From Casuarina equisetifolia (taxonomy: Eukaryota; Streptophyta; Magnoliopsida; Fagales; Casuarinaceae), in the NCBI GenBank assembly GCA_028551475.1, contig CM052360.1:14992501-15056500 (forward strand): a stretch of 64,000 bases of DNA, written 5' to 3'. Made by a program: the position numbers and the translations under genes. Positions within the stretch are counted from its first letter, which is position 1; each line of letters starts with the position of its first letter. Positions 39,541 to 53,600 of the stretch are shown piece after piece. The notes beneath the pieces are model-generated. The model was not told the origin of the DNA. It made no database searches and was given only the letters and a program-made list of their open reading frames with translations.

Positions 39541-40160
39541 TTCGCCATCTACGGCCTATGTTCTTTGAATTTCTTGTTTTATTATTATTTATGAAAATAA
39601 AATGCTTATTTAATCGTTACATGATCAAATAACAGCTAAGATGTCCTAAGGTGTAACCTCGGCTTTCATCAGAGCCACAACCAAAATTTCCACGTTCAAA
39701 AAGACCCAAAACTGTATGCAACCTCGCAAGGCGAGGTTTGGACACAAGAATACTAGCACAATTAAAATTCACTAGCTTGCAATGAGGTGAAATTGGTGTT
39801 AGGACACGATTGGAGCCCGGAAGTGTCGAAACCAGCAAAGTCCCATGAAATCAGGTCTGAGCCTGCGTTGTGTACCCCATTACAGGTCCGGAGCAAATAA
39901 TGAAGAAACAAAAATTGAGAACCAGCAGCTGAATTACGTATTTCTTTTCAAGGCCCTATTGGTTATTATTCAGATTATTGTTTTGTGAAAAGCTCACAAG
40001 GCCAGCATATAAGGCCATAGACGCTAACTGGAATAGCAGCAGCATGCTTCATCCGCTCTTTACCCCACTTCCCCCACAAATAGGAAGAGAGATAAGAACT
40101 ATTTCTGCTTCTTTCAGGCAAATTCTTATCATGCCACATCTTTTCCCATGTTGTTGTCAC
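39541..40160. other. Short gap between two convergent genes
   Basis: The plus-strand At3g49140-like gene and the minus-strand DUF914 gene end toward each other here. The segment should hold the 3' untranslated part of the latter. No coding sequence is apparent; the open frames here are short and unlike any family I know. Confidence 0.5.
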
Positions 40161-43100
40161 CTACTTCCTCTGTGCAGCAGTCGTGGGACCACTATCGAAC
40201 TTGCGACTTTCCCCTGTTTTTGAGCTCCCGGCTACACTTCCTCTGTTGTAACTTCCTGAACTAGCTTCCTCATCAAAACGTTTGCTTCGTTCAGCATCTT
40301 CATCAGCAACATCAGCACGCCTTTGATCTTCCTCCTTGTCACCCCTGCATTGAAGTTTAGAATATAGGGGATAGAGGGTCTATCTCAGTCTTCTAGCAGA
40401 AAGATAGACAAAACTATCACAGTTAATCAAGTTCTAGACCACCCAATAGAATTCCTTCAATTCAAGTGTTCACGTTCAGGGTTTTCCTTTCCAAGTCTAA
40501 CTAGATACAATAATGAGAAAATATTGCAAGAAGGCCAAATTACATACCCTGAATAAATAACAAGACCAACAGTTACAGCAGCAAAGGCCACAAAGTACAT
40601 CCAGTCAACCTGACAAGGATTATTGGTGTTAGATGGCAATTAAATGCAATTTACATTTTAATGATAACACTGATGAAATCAATTAGCTACAAACCTTCTG
40701 CTTGTAGGCAAAGATGCGAATCAAAACAGACCACATGTCTGAGGTCAACAAAGACAAGTTAAGCATTGTGGATCCATTAGTCTGCAAGGAAACATAAAAT
40801 CCTTCAGTAGACATAGTTCCAAGGTATATGATAGATCACAAGGAATTTAAGATGGCATTGTGCGGTTCCACATTTGAACCTAAGATCCCTCCTAAACTAA
40901 AGATTCCCCTTCCAAAATTTTCAATGCAATATTTTATTTTTGGGAAGCAATTTGGACCCAAGATATTCCCCAATTCTCAAATCCCCTTGTCACCCATTTC
41001 ACCTCCCGAAGCCAATGCAAGGGTTCCTTCATATACTAAAATGACCTTACATGTTTATATAAGGAGAGAATAGATTTCATTATGCAAAAAGAGGTCTTTC
41101 TGGGTTCCAGATTGATCAAAACAAATTAGAAACAGCATAAGCAGAGAACAGAGACCAATGAGGTTACAATAGTAGAAATCATATCACTCTTATGAATTGC
41201 AGTCCTTCAGGTTTCAGTTTTTACACTCTGTATCCCATTATAAGTCCATTTTCTTACCAGTTTAGGGGGAGCAAGTACAGAAGCAACATACATGTCTTGG
41301 AAACTTCAGATCCGTACCTTAAGCAAGACTGGAACTAACGAGTAGAAGAGAAACAAAGCCAATGAAAATCCAACGAAAGGAAGTGCCTGACCATAATATC
41401 AATAGAAACATGTCAAACAAAACAATAGACAAGAACAATGGTTAAACTTATATTTGAGAAAAAATTATAGGAACAAAATATTTCTTTATCAATTAACTGC
41501 AAGCTGCCAGGAAAACCCAAAGACTTGAAGTCTTTTCTAATAAATTATCTTTCCCTTGAATAAGTATGAAATCTCAAATGGTTTCATCGATATATTCTAT
41601 CATGATTCTATCTGGATATTTGTACATTGTGCAACATCAAAACTAACATAAAATTCCCGCTAAAGTTCTTAAACTAGATAATGAACAAAACTCATGGATT
41701 ACAGCTAGACCAACCACATTTTGTAAATTTCAAAATATTATACAGATCTCAGGTCTGGGAGACACGCACAAAACCTTGTATAAAGCAAGAAAATTGTAAT
41801 AAGGAATTTTGAAGGTGTTTTCTGAATATACATTTGCCTGCAGAAATTGTGATTATATCCGAAGGTGCTTTCTGAATATAAATTTGCATGCAGAAATTGT
41901 GAACCCAAAATCAACTAGAAGATTTTGAACCAAAGTTCCAATCCATTCAATTGGTCAGACAAGAGAATTAGGAAAAGAACTCCAAGACTAATATCTTTTA
42001 TGTGATGTCAATGCAACGGAAAACTATCTTAGCTCCACTAATCATAATTATAAGTGGCTCAGTTGAACTCAAATTTCATTTTTGGAAATGAAGTGCAGGA
42101 TTGATGGTCAAATGCAATATTGATGATTTCTTCCTCTTTCCCAAAGTTCATTGACAACCAAAATTAGGGGAGGAATATTTATCTGTCATTAATGATTTTA
42201 TATTGGCTTGAAGATCTAATATTCCAATCTGTGATTTTTTTGTATTAGTGCTTAATAAACTTCTTTATTGAATTCATAAAATGAGACTCTTAAAATGCCT
42301 ATATAAGAGGAAGAATTTATTTCATTTACTGAATGTCATGTAGGTGGGAAATGACACCAATAAATGATAAAGAGAGAGAAAATAAGAGACTTACTGCCCC
42401 AGCTGACCATTGAATGGATTTGAGCTCATTGTGCTCAAGAATGATTCTGTATGAGAGTTAAGGTACAACTTACAGAACAGGATTGTATCTATATATATAA
42501 CAGCAAACTTTCAGATTTTATAGCTTGCTTGCATTACATCTAAAAATTTAGTGCCCTCGAATTAGAGTGCGATGATATTCACCTAAGCTAGTGAAGTAAA
42601 CTTTTCCAAAGCATATATGCCTAGTAAAATGATCATTAAAAGAAAATTACTGGACTAAATTACAAACAAAAAGAAGTCCATTAATAGAGCACCTAAACCT
42701 TTTTTAGCGTTGAAATCAAGGATACATTTGTATGGCACTGATAATGGCACCAAAAGTACCTAGCATTGCCATTAGTTCAACTCTATCTGCATTCTTCACA
42801 AAAAACTCCTGCATTGTAAAGAAATTCAAGGCTTGACTGTAAGAATAAAATCCACCCATAATATGGTATCACTTTTAGCTACCACCAGGTAATGCAGATA
42901 AAATTACTGGGAAGCAACAACAAAATGATTTTTTATTTTTTTTCCCCCTTGTCAGCCATGAACTTAAATCTTTGAAACCATAATAAGGAAGATCTCATGC
43001 CACCAATAAATGATTGAAAAAAATGGGACTCTCACTAAATTCAAACAAAAGAAGAGTTGTTTGAATGGGAATGTGTTGGCAAGAGATAAAAAGAGAGATC

Positions 43101-46100
43101 TAAATAATGAATGGAAAGCTAATCATCCATGAGACAACGGAATTTACTCCTCTCATTGTATCCTGTTTTCAACCTCAACCTCAAGCAATTCCAACCATGT
43201 TAAGAAGAAGAAGAAGAAGACAATTCAGGGGCTTGGGACTTGTAAAGGGTGTAGAACCCACACACACACACACACACACAAAAAAAAAAAAAAAATTGGA
43301 GAGGAAAGAAATGATAATTACAACAACTGTAACAATAGTATAATTTTATAACAAAAAAAGGGATGTTACGGAGTTTTGACTAACAAAATGCTAATAATGA
43401 TAACAACAACAATGCTAATTGTAACTATGGCAATGATGAGGAGGAGGATAACAGTAATTGGAGAGAAGGAAGTTGATGATAAGTGAAATAACAAGAATTC
43501 AAGAAAAGTAGGAAAAAGAAGGTGATAATATCTATCACTTTGGACGAAGGAAAGACTTCCCCCCAACAATCAAATTTCCTACATGTACTTATGAAAACGA
43601 GTAACCAACTACAGTTCGCACAAAACACCTGTTTAAGAAGACATGGATCCACCAAAGTTCTGCATTAGATTACCTCACTGACGTTGCTGATAGCATATAG
43701 AGTAGCACCAGCAACAACAAGGGCATCTCCTTTCCGGGGATTGCTTCCTCCTGCAAGCCATAACAGTGCATATGACCTCAACACAACTACTTAATCAGGC
43801 AACAAGCAAGATATATTAATTCAACTATAACTAGAAGTCTACATGTATAATTATGACTCTAATACAACACAAACTTAATAGAGGGCAAAAGCTTATATCA
43901 AATAGATGTTCCTTACCTGCTCGGTCACCAGCATGAACGTCTGAAAAAATAACAACGACAAGGCCAGCAACACAAACAACTACACCAGCTATCTTTTTGA
44001 ATCTATATTTGGTCTTCAAGAAAATCCAAGTAAGAATCATGACAGATGGGATTGACCAACAATCTAGAAGCATGACACTGGTCAGAGATGTGTATTGATA
44101 GGCCTTCACCACTGCAAATCAAATAAAAATTAGATCAGTTGCAGTTAAAACTGAAGCGATTTAATGAAACATAATTTATCTTCAAATTGGCCATAGCAAA
44201 AGCTTAAGCAGGGTTCAAAGAGATCTTTGCAAGGATATCTAAAGCAACTACTTCTCCCAGTAGTTCTTTTTATTTTTTCTGATTCAGCCTGTATTATTCA
44301 TTATTTTGGCTGAAGTGCACCTGTGCTTTTGTACAGTATGTTTTGGATTTTATATAACTACTCATAGTGATGAGACAGAAAGAAAGAAAGAAAAGGGGAA
44401 AAAAAGAATGGAGAACTTGGTAGCCAAGCATCCTAGGCGAAGAGTGATGTCCATCCAAGTGCTCATGTATGCGTGTAACGTCTACAAAAGGCTTGGATTG
44501 CATTGTACTCTCGCACCAGGTTGGAGATTCTCAATATGAAACCATTGTGCAGCCCTAAGTTTGAGTGAGTACACCAGTTCAAGTCAAGCTATTATGCACT
44601 TTTAAAATGAGCAAAAAATTCTAATTTAAAGAAATAATTGAGTCCTCTACCTACTGAAGATACCAATGAAAAAGAATATCAAAAGGTTTTACACAAGACA
44701 TCCTTCAGATTGAAAAATACACACTTATCACAGATAACATCCTCCACATTTAAAGATACACATTTATGAATCATAGATAAAATCCTAGAGATTCAAGAAT
44801 GCCATAATTTTAATTCAATACATAAATACTAAACAAAAACACACTAATGAACGGTAGAAAGGCATACACTGCATCAAACTAAATTCACCGGACGGTGAAT
44901 AAGATAGACATTCTCACCAAGAAAATTGGCTTCCACATCTACCAATCCAAGAGGAATGTAGTAATACCATTTTGCCTGCACAAAGTTTAAGGAAGATAAA
45001 GTAGCTAGCTTTTAAATATTTGAATTACAACCATGAAAGCACTAACTAATGAAATCTTGGGACCTTTCTCCTGACATTCACCTTGGACATATCATAAATA
45101 CTTATACTGCTGTTCTTCCAACTTCACTCCCTTGTTACCTCCAAGGACAATTAAGCAGGACTCATTCTATCATCTACCATAAACTAATCTTGACCATATT
45201 ACTACTTTGTTGACAAATGGTTCACTCAGTTTGGAGTAGGTGCTGCTTAGGACCTCTTGGTCACAAGTTCGACACCAGATATGTGCATGGGAGTGTGTGT
45301 TTATGAAAAAAAAAACCTTTATTATTCCTTAGCGCCAGAAAACGCTTCTCCATAAAACAAGTTTGAAGCTGCGGCAACTTCATAGAAATTTGCTCACAAT
45401 TGAGTTCAAATTTAACCGTAACTAACTAGGACTACATATTCACACTAGTTCTAAAAATTTGATTCTATGCTATTTGCCAAATGTCATTCCTCTGCGTCCA
45501 CTTATTGGGATAATATCAAAAAATGTCTTTTCTTGGTCTTATTGGAGTACAAAACCAATACTGAACACACCATTTGCTCAATTAAATTGATCAAGGGTCT
45601 CAATGTTATGGACAAAGATTGTAACAAGCAGTTGCATCATATTTCCAAATTAACCTATAGAAGAAAATTGACAGCTATTTTAAAGATTATTATCTAGCAT
45701 TACTTAATTAAGATCATATCTACTGCTTCTTTTTCTCCCCTAATCAATGCGACACACACATACGCACACATTTATTTTTTTGGTAATGGATATTGAACTG
45801 AGAATGCTTTAATTTGTGTATCTACCAGTGAAACATGATTGCAGGAAATATTTAGCGGTTCAAACTAGTTAAATTAGCATGTCTTTCAAGATGAAAACCA
45901 TCTCCAAGATGGATTGTATCCGCTTAGCAACAAGAGCCAGCTCTACAAGGGCAAGGCCACTGGCCTGGTTTGTTACACGCATAAAATACATTAATTACCA
46001 GGCCTACTAAATACCCCTTTGAGCCATCAGAGGTATTGATGAGTTTCTATCCTAAAAGGTTACATACTATATTAGGAGTCCAAGACTTAAAGATGTAACC

Positions 46101-47100
46101 ATTTCAAATGGTTAACATCTTCCTTTGTGTACCAAGTAACATCAATATCTCATCCTTGCCCCACTCATCAGTCTACCGAGTGAATTTTCATATATATTCA
46201 CTAACACACCATTTGATAAATGCATAGAGGTTAACCTTGAGAGGTTTCTTGCGGTAAAGCATGATGCTTCCATAGACAATTGCCAAGAGCACATAGTTTA
46301 GGAAAGACTGTGAAGTTGGAGCATTTATCCCTACAAAACGTGACAAATTATTGTTAAAAAGAATGTGCAATATCGAACAGCCAAAACTATTAATGAAAAC
46401 TATGAATGACTAATGAATACATTCCAAAAGGAAAGAAGAAACAATGAATGTTTCAATGGACCTTTATATATCAGACTGCCCCATAAAATGAAAACCTTTC
46501 TTTTCTTCCTGTTCTTTTCTTTAATTGGTGGAGTGAAAAGAAAAAGACATGTACATAAGAAACTGCTGATTAACAGATTACCTTGAACTCAACCTTTTCT
46601 CACTCGAACTAGCTAAGAAAGACCTCATTAACGAAAGGAAAAAAAAAATTAAAAAAAAAAAAAATCAACTCGTTCGGCAAAACCTTCATTCCTCAACGAT
46701 ATGTCAAAGAAACTGCAACATTTTGTGTGGTTGAAAACATCAAAAGAGAAAAGGTATATGCGAATATGTTTGGCAACGAGTACGAAATTAACTCAGAGAT
46801 GGACCTTAGTATGGAGTCTGGTAGTTACAAAATTAATCATTGCAGGCCAGTCATTATGGAGATAAATGACTCATTACTATGAATTATAAGCACAACCATC
46901 GCGGTGAAATCCCATGGAAAGGATAGTTTCCGTTAAGATATCAAAAGAGTAAAGGACACAATACAAATGAAAGTAACGATACCTCTGTTGGCGAGTTCAG
47001 AAGACGTGAAACCGGTGGAAGTGATCAAAAGTGAGAGGAACTGTCCCAAGCCAAGACCTATAAGCGTTTTCTTGGTCCAAAACTCCTTGAATTCAAACAT
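40161..47100 (-). CDS. DUF914 / SLC35F-like membrane transporter, 11 exons
   Basis: Multi-pass membrane protein of the drug/metabolite transporter superfamily, family SLC35F (DUF914); the plant substrate is unknown. Exons in transcription order: 47100-46983, 46330-46236, 44975-44918, 44111-43917, 43750-43674, 42808-42726, 42446-42395, 41386-41318, 40781-40695, 40609-40548, 40344-40161. Every junction is GT-AG, frame is kept throughout, and the product is 359 residues. About ten hydrophobic segments are visible, near residues 12-32, 48-66, 74-93, 97-118, 126-146, 158-176, 190-208, 226-248, 255-275 and 279-296. Family hallmarks include SQSFLNYVLLAIVYG, the VEANFLVVKAYQYTSLTSV segment, LLDCWSIP, and GATLYAISNVSEEF. 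The last ~60 residues are hydrophilic, rich in Glu, Asp, Arg and Ser, and should face the cytosol. The start codon is the first in frame. Arabidopsis relatives are the tandem genes At3g59310-At3g59340, which I recall lie beside an At3g49140-like gene there as well. Confidence 0.93.
41811..41903. repeat. Tandem duplication, two copies of about 50 bp, in an intron
   Basis: GAAGGTGTTTTCTGAATATA and what follows at 41811 is repeated as GAAGGTGCTTTCTGAATATA at 41861, through TTTGC(C/A)TGCAGAAATTGTGA. It is in the intron between exons 8 and 7 of the DUF914 gene. Confidence 0.85.
43259..43295. repeat. (CA)n microsatellite followed by an A run
   Basis: About eleven CA units followed by about 15 A, in the intron between exons 6 and 5 of the DUF914 gene. 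A short AAG/GAA run lies just upstream at 43203-43221. Confidence 0.9.
45215..45316 (+). mobile_element. Candidate tRNA-derived SINE in an intron
   Basis: The stretch reads like a decayed tRNA-related SINE: a box A-like GGTTCACTCAGTTTGGAGT at the start, a box B-like CACAAGTTCGACACC about 35 bases on, a GT-rich tail (GAGTGTGTGTTTATG) and a terminal A run. It lies in the 1.3 kb intron between exons 3 and 2 of the DUF914 gene. A more diverged relative (GACCTCTTGGTTTTAAGTTT) occurs near 49070. No target-site duplication was confirmed. Confidence 0.45.
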
Positions 47101-47640
47101 TTTCTTCTACTCCGCGTCGAAAAACGCAATTCAAAGAAACGTACGAAGAAAGATTTGTCAAAAAACTCAATTGAGAGAATAAGAAAAACAGTCAGGAACC
47201 CATTTGCAGAGGCTCAATTTCTAGGTGCTCACAGGGCTCCAGAAGTCCAGCAATGGTTAAATACCAAGCAACCGCTATTGAGCCTTGCCAGCGTTTGAAT
47301 CCAAAACAAGGTTTGTGATGTAACGCGCAGGAAAGTGACAGAGAAAGTGAGGCTTTATCTGAAATGCCACAGTGAATACTCTGCTATGCGCGCTTACCAA
47401 ATTTTATACGGGAGCGCTAGCAGGAGTTGAAATTTGGGAAGTGACGGCAAAACATACGCAAAAGCATTTCCGTATTGGTTTCTTTCGCTTTCTGGGCCGA
47501 TTACGATGACGAAAGCAATGGCGTTCGTTCAATCAACCAGAAAAGTAGAGAACAACGAGGACGACTATATAAGATTCCCGGAGTTGAGCTGCACTTGGGC
47601 ATCCTCCAGCTCCTCAGAGGCACCCAATAGAATTTAACCC
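47101..47640 (-). promoter_or_regulatory. Upstream region of the DUF914 gene
   Basis: A moderately GC stretch directly upstream of the DUF914 start, likely to contain the promoter and untranslated leader. The base composition changes sharply to AT-rich after about 47640. No motif stands out; the short frames here look non-coding. Confidence 0.4.
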
Positions 47641-50600
47641 ATGTCAGATTTTTTCGCAGCAACTTTCTAATTGTTTTGAATTTTAAATTCATATTGATCC
47701 AATAATGAAGCTCGAACTCATCAATATTATATATTTCAGTATTAAACCCTTAACTTAATACTTCCAATGAGGAAATATCGAGCAATACCCAATAAAGAAG
47801 TGTGTAATCATGATCCCACATTGATTGGACAAGTTGACTGGAGCAAAAGCTTATTATATTATTTCTTTAGGGAAAAAGGTACACCCCCCCAAGTTCCGAC
47901 CTTAGCAAAAAGGACGGAAGCCGGCTTTTGTGGGCTTAGTTCGGGTTTTAGTAAGAAATAAAGACCGTGGAAAAAGGTGGCGGTTGACCCGGCTATAGGG
48001 AAGCTTTGAAAAAACAGAAAGACAAGGGAAAAAGAAAGAAGGTATTTTTTTAAAGAGTAAAAAGTTCTATTCAAACAATTCGGAAGATTAAGGACACCTT
48101 AATACTTATCCCCACAACCAAAATTATTGCCATACACTCATATTAAAATAAAAAAGAAAAAGAGCAAGAGATGATCATAAGAATATTCTTAATTTAAGTT
48201 TCTTAAACTATATTTCTGCCAAAATATGAATATGATTTGGAGAGATTATTGTTTTTCAATTTAAATTATTAAATAAAGTTTAATAAAAATTCTAAATCAT
48301 ATATATATATAAAAAAATGAACATACTAGTTCTTTCTAAACTCATTTTAACTCTTGAATTTGGGCCATTGAATATCATACCCTCATAAATTATATGCCAC
48401 ATTCGATATACTATAGTTTTGCTAAACAAAAATCAAAGGTGTTTGATAGTTTATTCTAGTAAATTTACTAATAAGTAAAACTCTAATTAGAATAAAAAAT
48501 TTTATTTTTAAATTGAAGGAATAAGTGGACTAAAATTCTAATTGAAGTTCTTTAGTTTTACCTAAAAATAAAAATGTTGTTGCACTGAACAAAATAAATC
48601 CAAAAATAACAAGGAAAATAAAAATAAAAATAAAAGAAAAAGAAAAATAAAAGAGAACAAGAATAAATATGAAGATTATGAAAAATCAAATAGCCAAATA
48701 TAATCACTTCTAAACCTAAAGAATATATGTAGATGATGTATCTTGAAAATCATGTGTTAATTATTAAAATGGATGTGGAACAATTAATATTATGTTTATT
48801 TTTTCTAAATCATAAATTTGTGTGTCAATATAGCTAAAATATTAGTTTAGAAATTTAGAACAAGTATTTGTACAGTCTTTGATCTCTTCATCAGATGAAT
48901 GAAGATTGTCTGCAACCATTCAATTCTACTCTCAATTTGTTAATATATCACTTTCATTCCAAAATGAGCAAGTGAAAAGACAAGTCTCGAGTCATGCAAA
49001 TGACCAACCACGTGAACAAAAACATAGATACAAACATGAGTCTTGATCAAAGTGGCTTAAGACCTCTTGGTTTTAAGTTTGACATCCTAGTACATAAGTA
49101 AATACATATGTTTTTAAAATAAACAAATAAATAAATAAAATTAAGTACATGGGTTGAGACCTAAGTCTAAATAAAAGGTAAATAACAGACCTTAAGCTTA
49201 AAACATCTACATCTAAAATACAATAATATGGAAGTACATAAAAGGCATAAACTAATTAAGATATAAAAAAAAAAAAGGCAAGAACACAAAAAGGTCAAAA
49301 GGAAAATGAGTTATTACCAAGAATTTTGAAAACCAAGGATGCATGATTATGAAATCTCTCTTGAGTAACATTGGTAGTAATATAAAACAAGATTTCAACT
49401 ATTGATTTCACTTAGAGACAATGACATCTACCTAAATGTGCATAATGACAATTCTACTTCCAACTTTTTTAATGACTAGAGTTTTAGCTTCTCCTATCTT
49501 CAAAATAGTGAATTGGTCTATAAAATAAGTTGTAAAACTCTTATACCAAATTCTAGGAACTTGCATCAAATTATATGAATTTTTCTTTTTCAAAAGGGTA
49601 AACAAAACATGGATAAAAAGATTATGAACTCTTTGAGTTATTCAATTATATACTTTTGATTAAGGAACTTTATTCAAGAAATCATCCTTCCATTGATAAG
49701 ACTCGAATCCTTTTAGACAAATTATGTTCATATAAATTCCAACATACTCAAGTTTAGCTAGGGTACTAATGGTCTTATCAAAATCAATATATTTAACTTG
49801 TATAGTTTTGGGTAGTTAACCAAGTTAGATCCTAATCATATCAATATTAGAAAATAGATTTATCAATTTCATTTTTTTAAATCCATTTGATGCCTAAAAC
49901 ATTGCGATCCTTTAGGCATTAATACCACATATCATTCCTAACAAATTTATTTAACTTTTTTAGGCATTAATACTATGTATCCAAGTTTTGTAATTAGGTC
50001 ACACCTTTCTTCTTGATTCAAGAAGAAGCAATGTTATGATACTTGATTAATCTCTTCTTTGTGTAATTACATCCTTTTTATTTTTGTTTACAAACAAGCT
50101 TTGGGATGGCACAACTTAATGATAGAAAAGGGGACTTTCTATTAACAAAGATTTCTCATTAGGAATACTTGTAGGTTGCCTTAAAAGTCCCCTTAACATT
50201 AGACTTAATAATTTCATTAATAGTCATTCTATTTCTTTCCTTAATTTGTGAACCAATTTATAGAGATATTGTTGGCAGGATAAGATGTAATTTGTTTCCT
50301 TAGCTCACATAGGCCATGAATAAATGGACATTGTTATGAAAAATTATAGACATAGTTACATTTAAGAGTAATATTATTGATATATCAGAATTATATCTTT
50401 AATCTAACACATAAATGGATAATATACATTAGTCAAACTAGTATTCAATGAAGAGATTGGAACTCTTTTAAAGTAATTATCTAACTAAGTTCCTATTCTA
50501 TATTTTATAGAATTAAAGCCTTCCTATGGCCTTATTTACCAACTAATGTCTTTCAAAAATTCACTTGAACTGACTTTCCATTTATTTATGAATGTTCCAT

Positions 50601-53600
50601 TGCATTCATTGAATCCTATGTGCTTTGGCTATCATGGATTTCATAATTAACTAATGATGCAAAAAATAAGTATGTGAAGTACTTTAGTGCAATAAATTTT
50701 TTCCAAAGATAGTCAATAAAATGAAGAAATTAACATTTAAACTATTCTAAAAAATAGAATATCAATAATGTCTCACTTCACTAAGTGACCATTGTGATTA
50801 GTGTTATTTTTTGGAGAAAAAATTTGCAAAATGTTCTCTCTTTTTTTCATTAATTTTCAATTGAACCGTAGGAAACTTAACAACAATGAAAACCAATAAA
50901 TCATAGATATTAAAGTAGTCCTAAAACATAATTAAGTGAACTTCGCTTAATCTACAAGAAAGCTAGTTTCAAATTCTCACTTGGCTTTTGCTCAAACACT
51001 CAAATATTAGTTTATTTCAAGTAGATCCTATTTTGAATCTAAATTACCACATGCTTACTAGTTCTATATTTTACATTTTTTTTTAAATATATACCATATT
51101 AAAGATACTAAGAATTATATAAAGAAAGTTAATTTTTATGTTAAATAATAATTTTTTAATATAATATTAAAGTTAATATCTCTTTAGTATTTCTTATACA
51201 TTCTTATTAATTCAAATCTATACATTATTCACATAATATGATATCATTATATGATTAATAACTTTTATATTACTAATAAATGTATAAGAACTTTATATGC
51301 AGAGCTTGGTTGGTGGAACTGGCATCGGAATATGCAGCAACTGGGGCAAAATCAACAGTGCAGTAGTGGTCGGCATTGGGTGGTCGACTTTGGCGATGCG
51401 ACATTCTGATTTGTGACGTTGAGGGTTTAAAATCAAGTGGGAAAGTAAAAGATATGTGATAACGACATGTGGGGTTGATATGAATTGTTGTATGTGTCTT
51501 GACGCATAAGTAACGTACATACACATGTCATCATATGGCGTTTACTTTGTTTAAAACAACAGCGGATGTGCTTCTAAAACACATAATCGTTTTTTATAAG
51601 AAATATTTCATTTCCATTAGAAATAATGATTTCAAGAAAGTATGAAGTCAATTCAGCACTAAGGACCAGCTTTCCAAGGCAGTGAAATATCAAATCATTA
51701 CCTTTTGTGACATTCGATGATTAATAATTCATCTTGTAGAACTTCTTCTTTTGCATTTGTGACAGGCATCTTCATGTTATGGCCAGATACTAGGAATAGT
51801 TCGCATTCTTCCTGTTTGAATGGTAAGGCTTCTGCTAGCCCCGTACGGTGGGATATATATGCTTCCGCCTTTTGAACTTTTATTATGATGTTTTGCCTTT
51901 TTTAAATGGAGAAGCAAATGGGTTCTCATTATTTAACTTTTGACATCTTCCACTGCCGAGTTTGTTGACCCTTCAGAAAAGCAAATGGTGGTGGTACTTC
52001 ATGTTCTCATCTTACTGTCTTGTCAATGATCTTATCACATCGAGATTCTAAAGAGATTATGTACTCGAGGAATTCCCTTGCTCCAATTGTCTATAGGCCA
52101 CTTCTTTGAGGTCTTTTCTGATCAAACTCGCTTGAAGCCTCTAAAAAATGGTTGGTCATCTAACCATAATGTCCACACTCATTAGCTTGTAAAAATCCCT
52201 TTCGAAACAATTCATGTCATCAAAACAATGTTGGTTTTTTTTCTTTTTAATGGATCTCTTTGATTCTTAAATTAGTTTTTACGTTTGGATTTGGTCATTA
52301 GGCCTTTAACGTGGTATCATAATTAAGATTGAATTTGCTTTACTTTGTGTGATTATAAGTCCAATAAAAATATATGAAAGAATATGTACAAAATAAAAGT
52401 TTCATATCAAGGTATTAAATCTCTAAAGTAAAACTAAAAAAGAAAAAAAAAAAAAAAGAAAAAACAACCCTTTGAAAGGAGGTCTATAAGTTGCCTATTA
52501 TGTGATGGCGCTTAGGACGGAAGATTAACTTTCATACCACCTCAACATTTCTCCAAAAACCTATATCTAAAAGTTAGTCTACACATACAGGTAATAAGAC
52601 TCTTAGGTTTGAGTGCTTTTGGTAAAATTTCACGGGCCCACGAAATCTTCAAGACATTACGAAGAAAAATGGCGATGATGATCTTATGGCAATAAATGTG
52701 GATGTCGAGAAGTCTTAAACTCGGTAAACTGGAGCTTCATTTCGAGAGCCCTGAGTTTGAAGTGGGTCAAATGGATGGGACAGCGCATTGCCACCACATG
52801 AAGTGGGCATGTTGATTTCTTTTTTAACTTCCGTCTTCATTCATTGGCCCTGAAACACCCCCCCCCCCATCCCATCTCTCCAGCATTCAGATAAATACAG
52901 AGGTCCACCGAATCACGTTCTTTCTGCTGATGATCTATCTTTTGGTCCTTTATACCTTCCACCTGGTAGGGCAACTTAGTTCCTCTTGTCTAGACACATA
53001 CGCAAGCTGCTCTCATCAAGCTGTTTTTAACAGCAACACTAGAAAGCCAACACAAGGGAGGCTTTAACACACATTAGGTCATCTATTACCTGTTAACATT
53101 CACACTACGGTAAATTATTTGTGTGATTAGCAAGGAATTTCATTCCCAATGTATGCTTCTACAGGTTTGGCCATCCAACCTAGTCATGCAGGGCAAAAGA
53201 AGTGTACAGTCTGCTCTATGATCCAAATAATACACAAGTATTTTCATTAAATAGCATAAGCTACATACATGGCTTAATCTCGTCTAAAAATATCTTAGGT
53301 ATTGCCCCGCCCCATTTAATATTAGTCTAGATAGTGTACAGGCTAGTCCAGAGGGCCAAAGTTCAGTTAAGAGGTTTAAGTTAAGGGTATTAGTTAAGAC
53401 ATAAATCGTAGGATTAAGAATAAGAATTTATGTTTTGGGCTTATATGCAATGACTTAATTCTGATGATGGTTTGAGCTTATAACAAGTTAAAGTGTATTT
53501 CATAAATTAAGCTGCTTTGCTTATCTTTATTTAGTTTTGGTTTTTGGATTTATATTGAGTACAAATTTTACTGCATATTACGTATATATTTGATTAAGAA

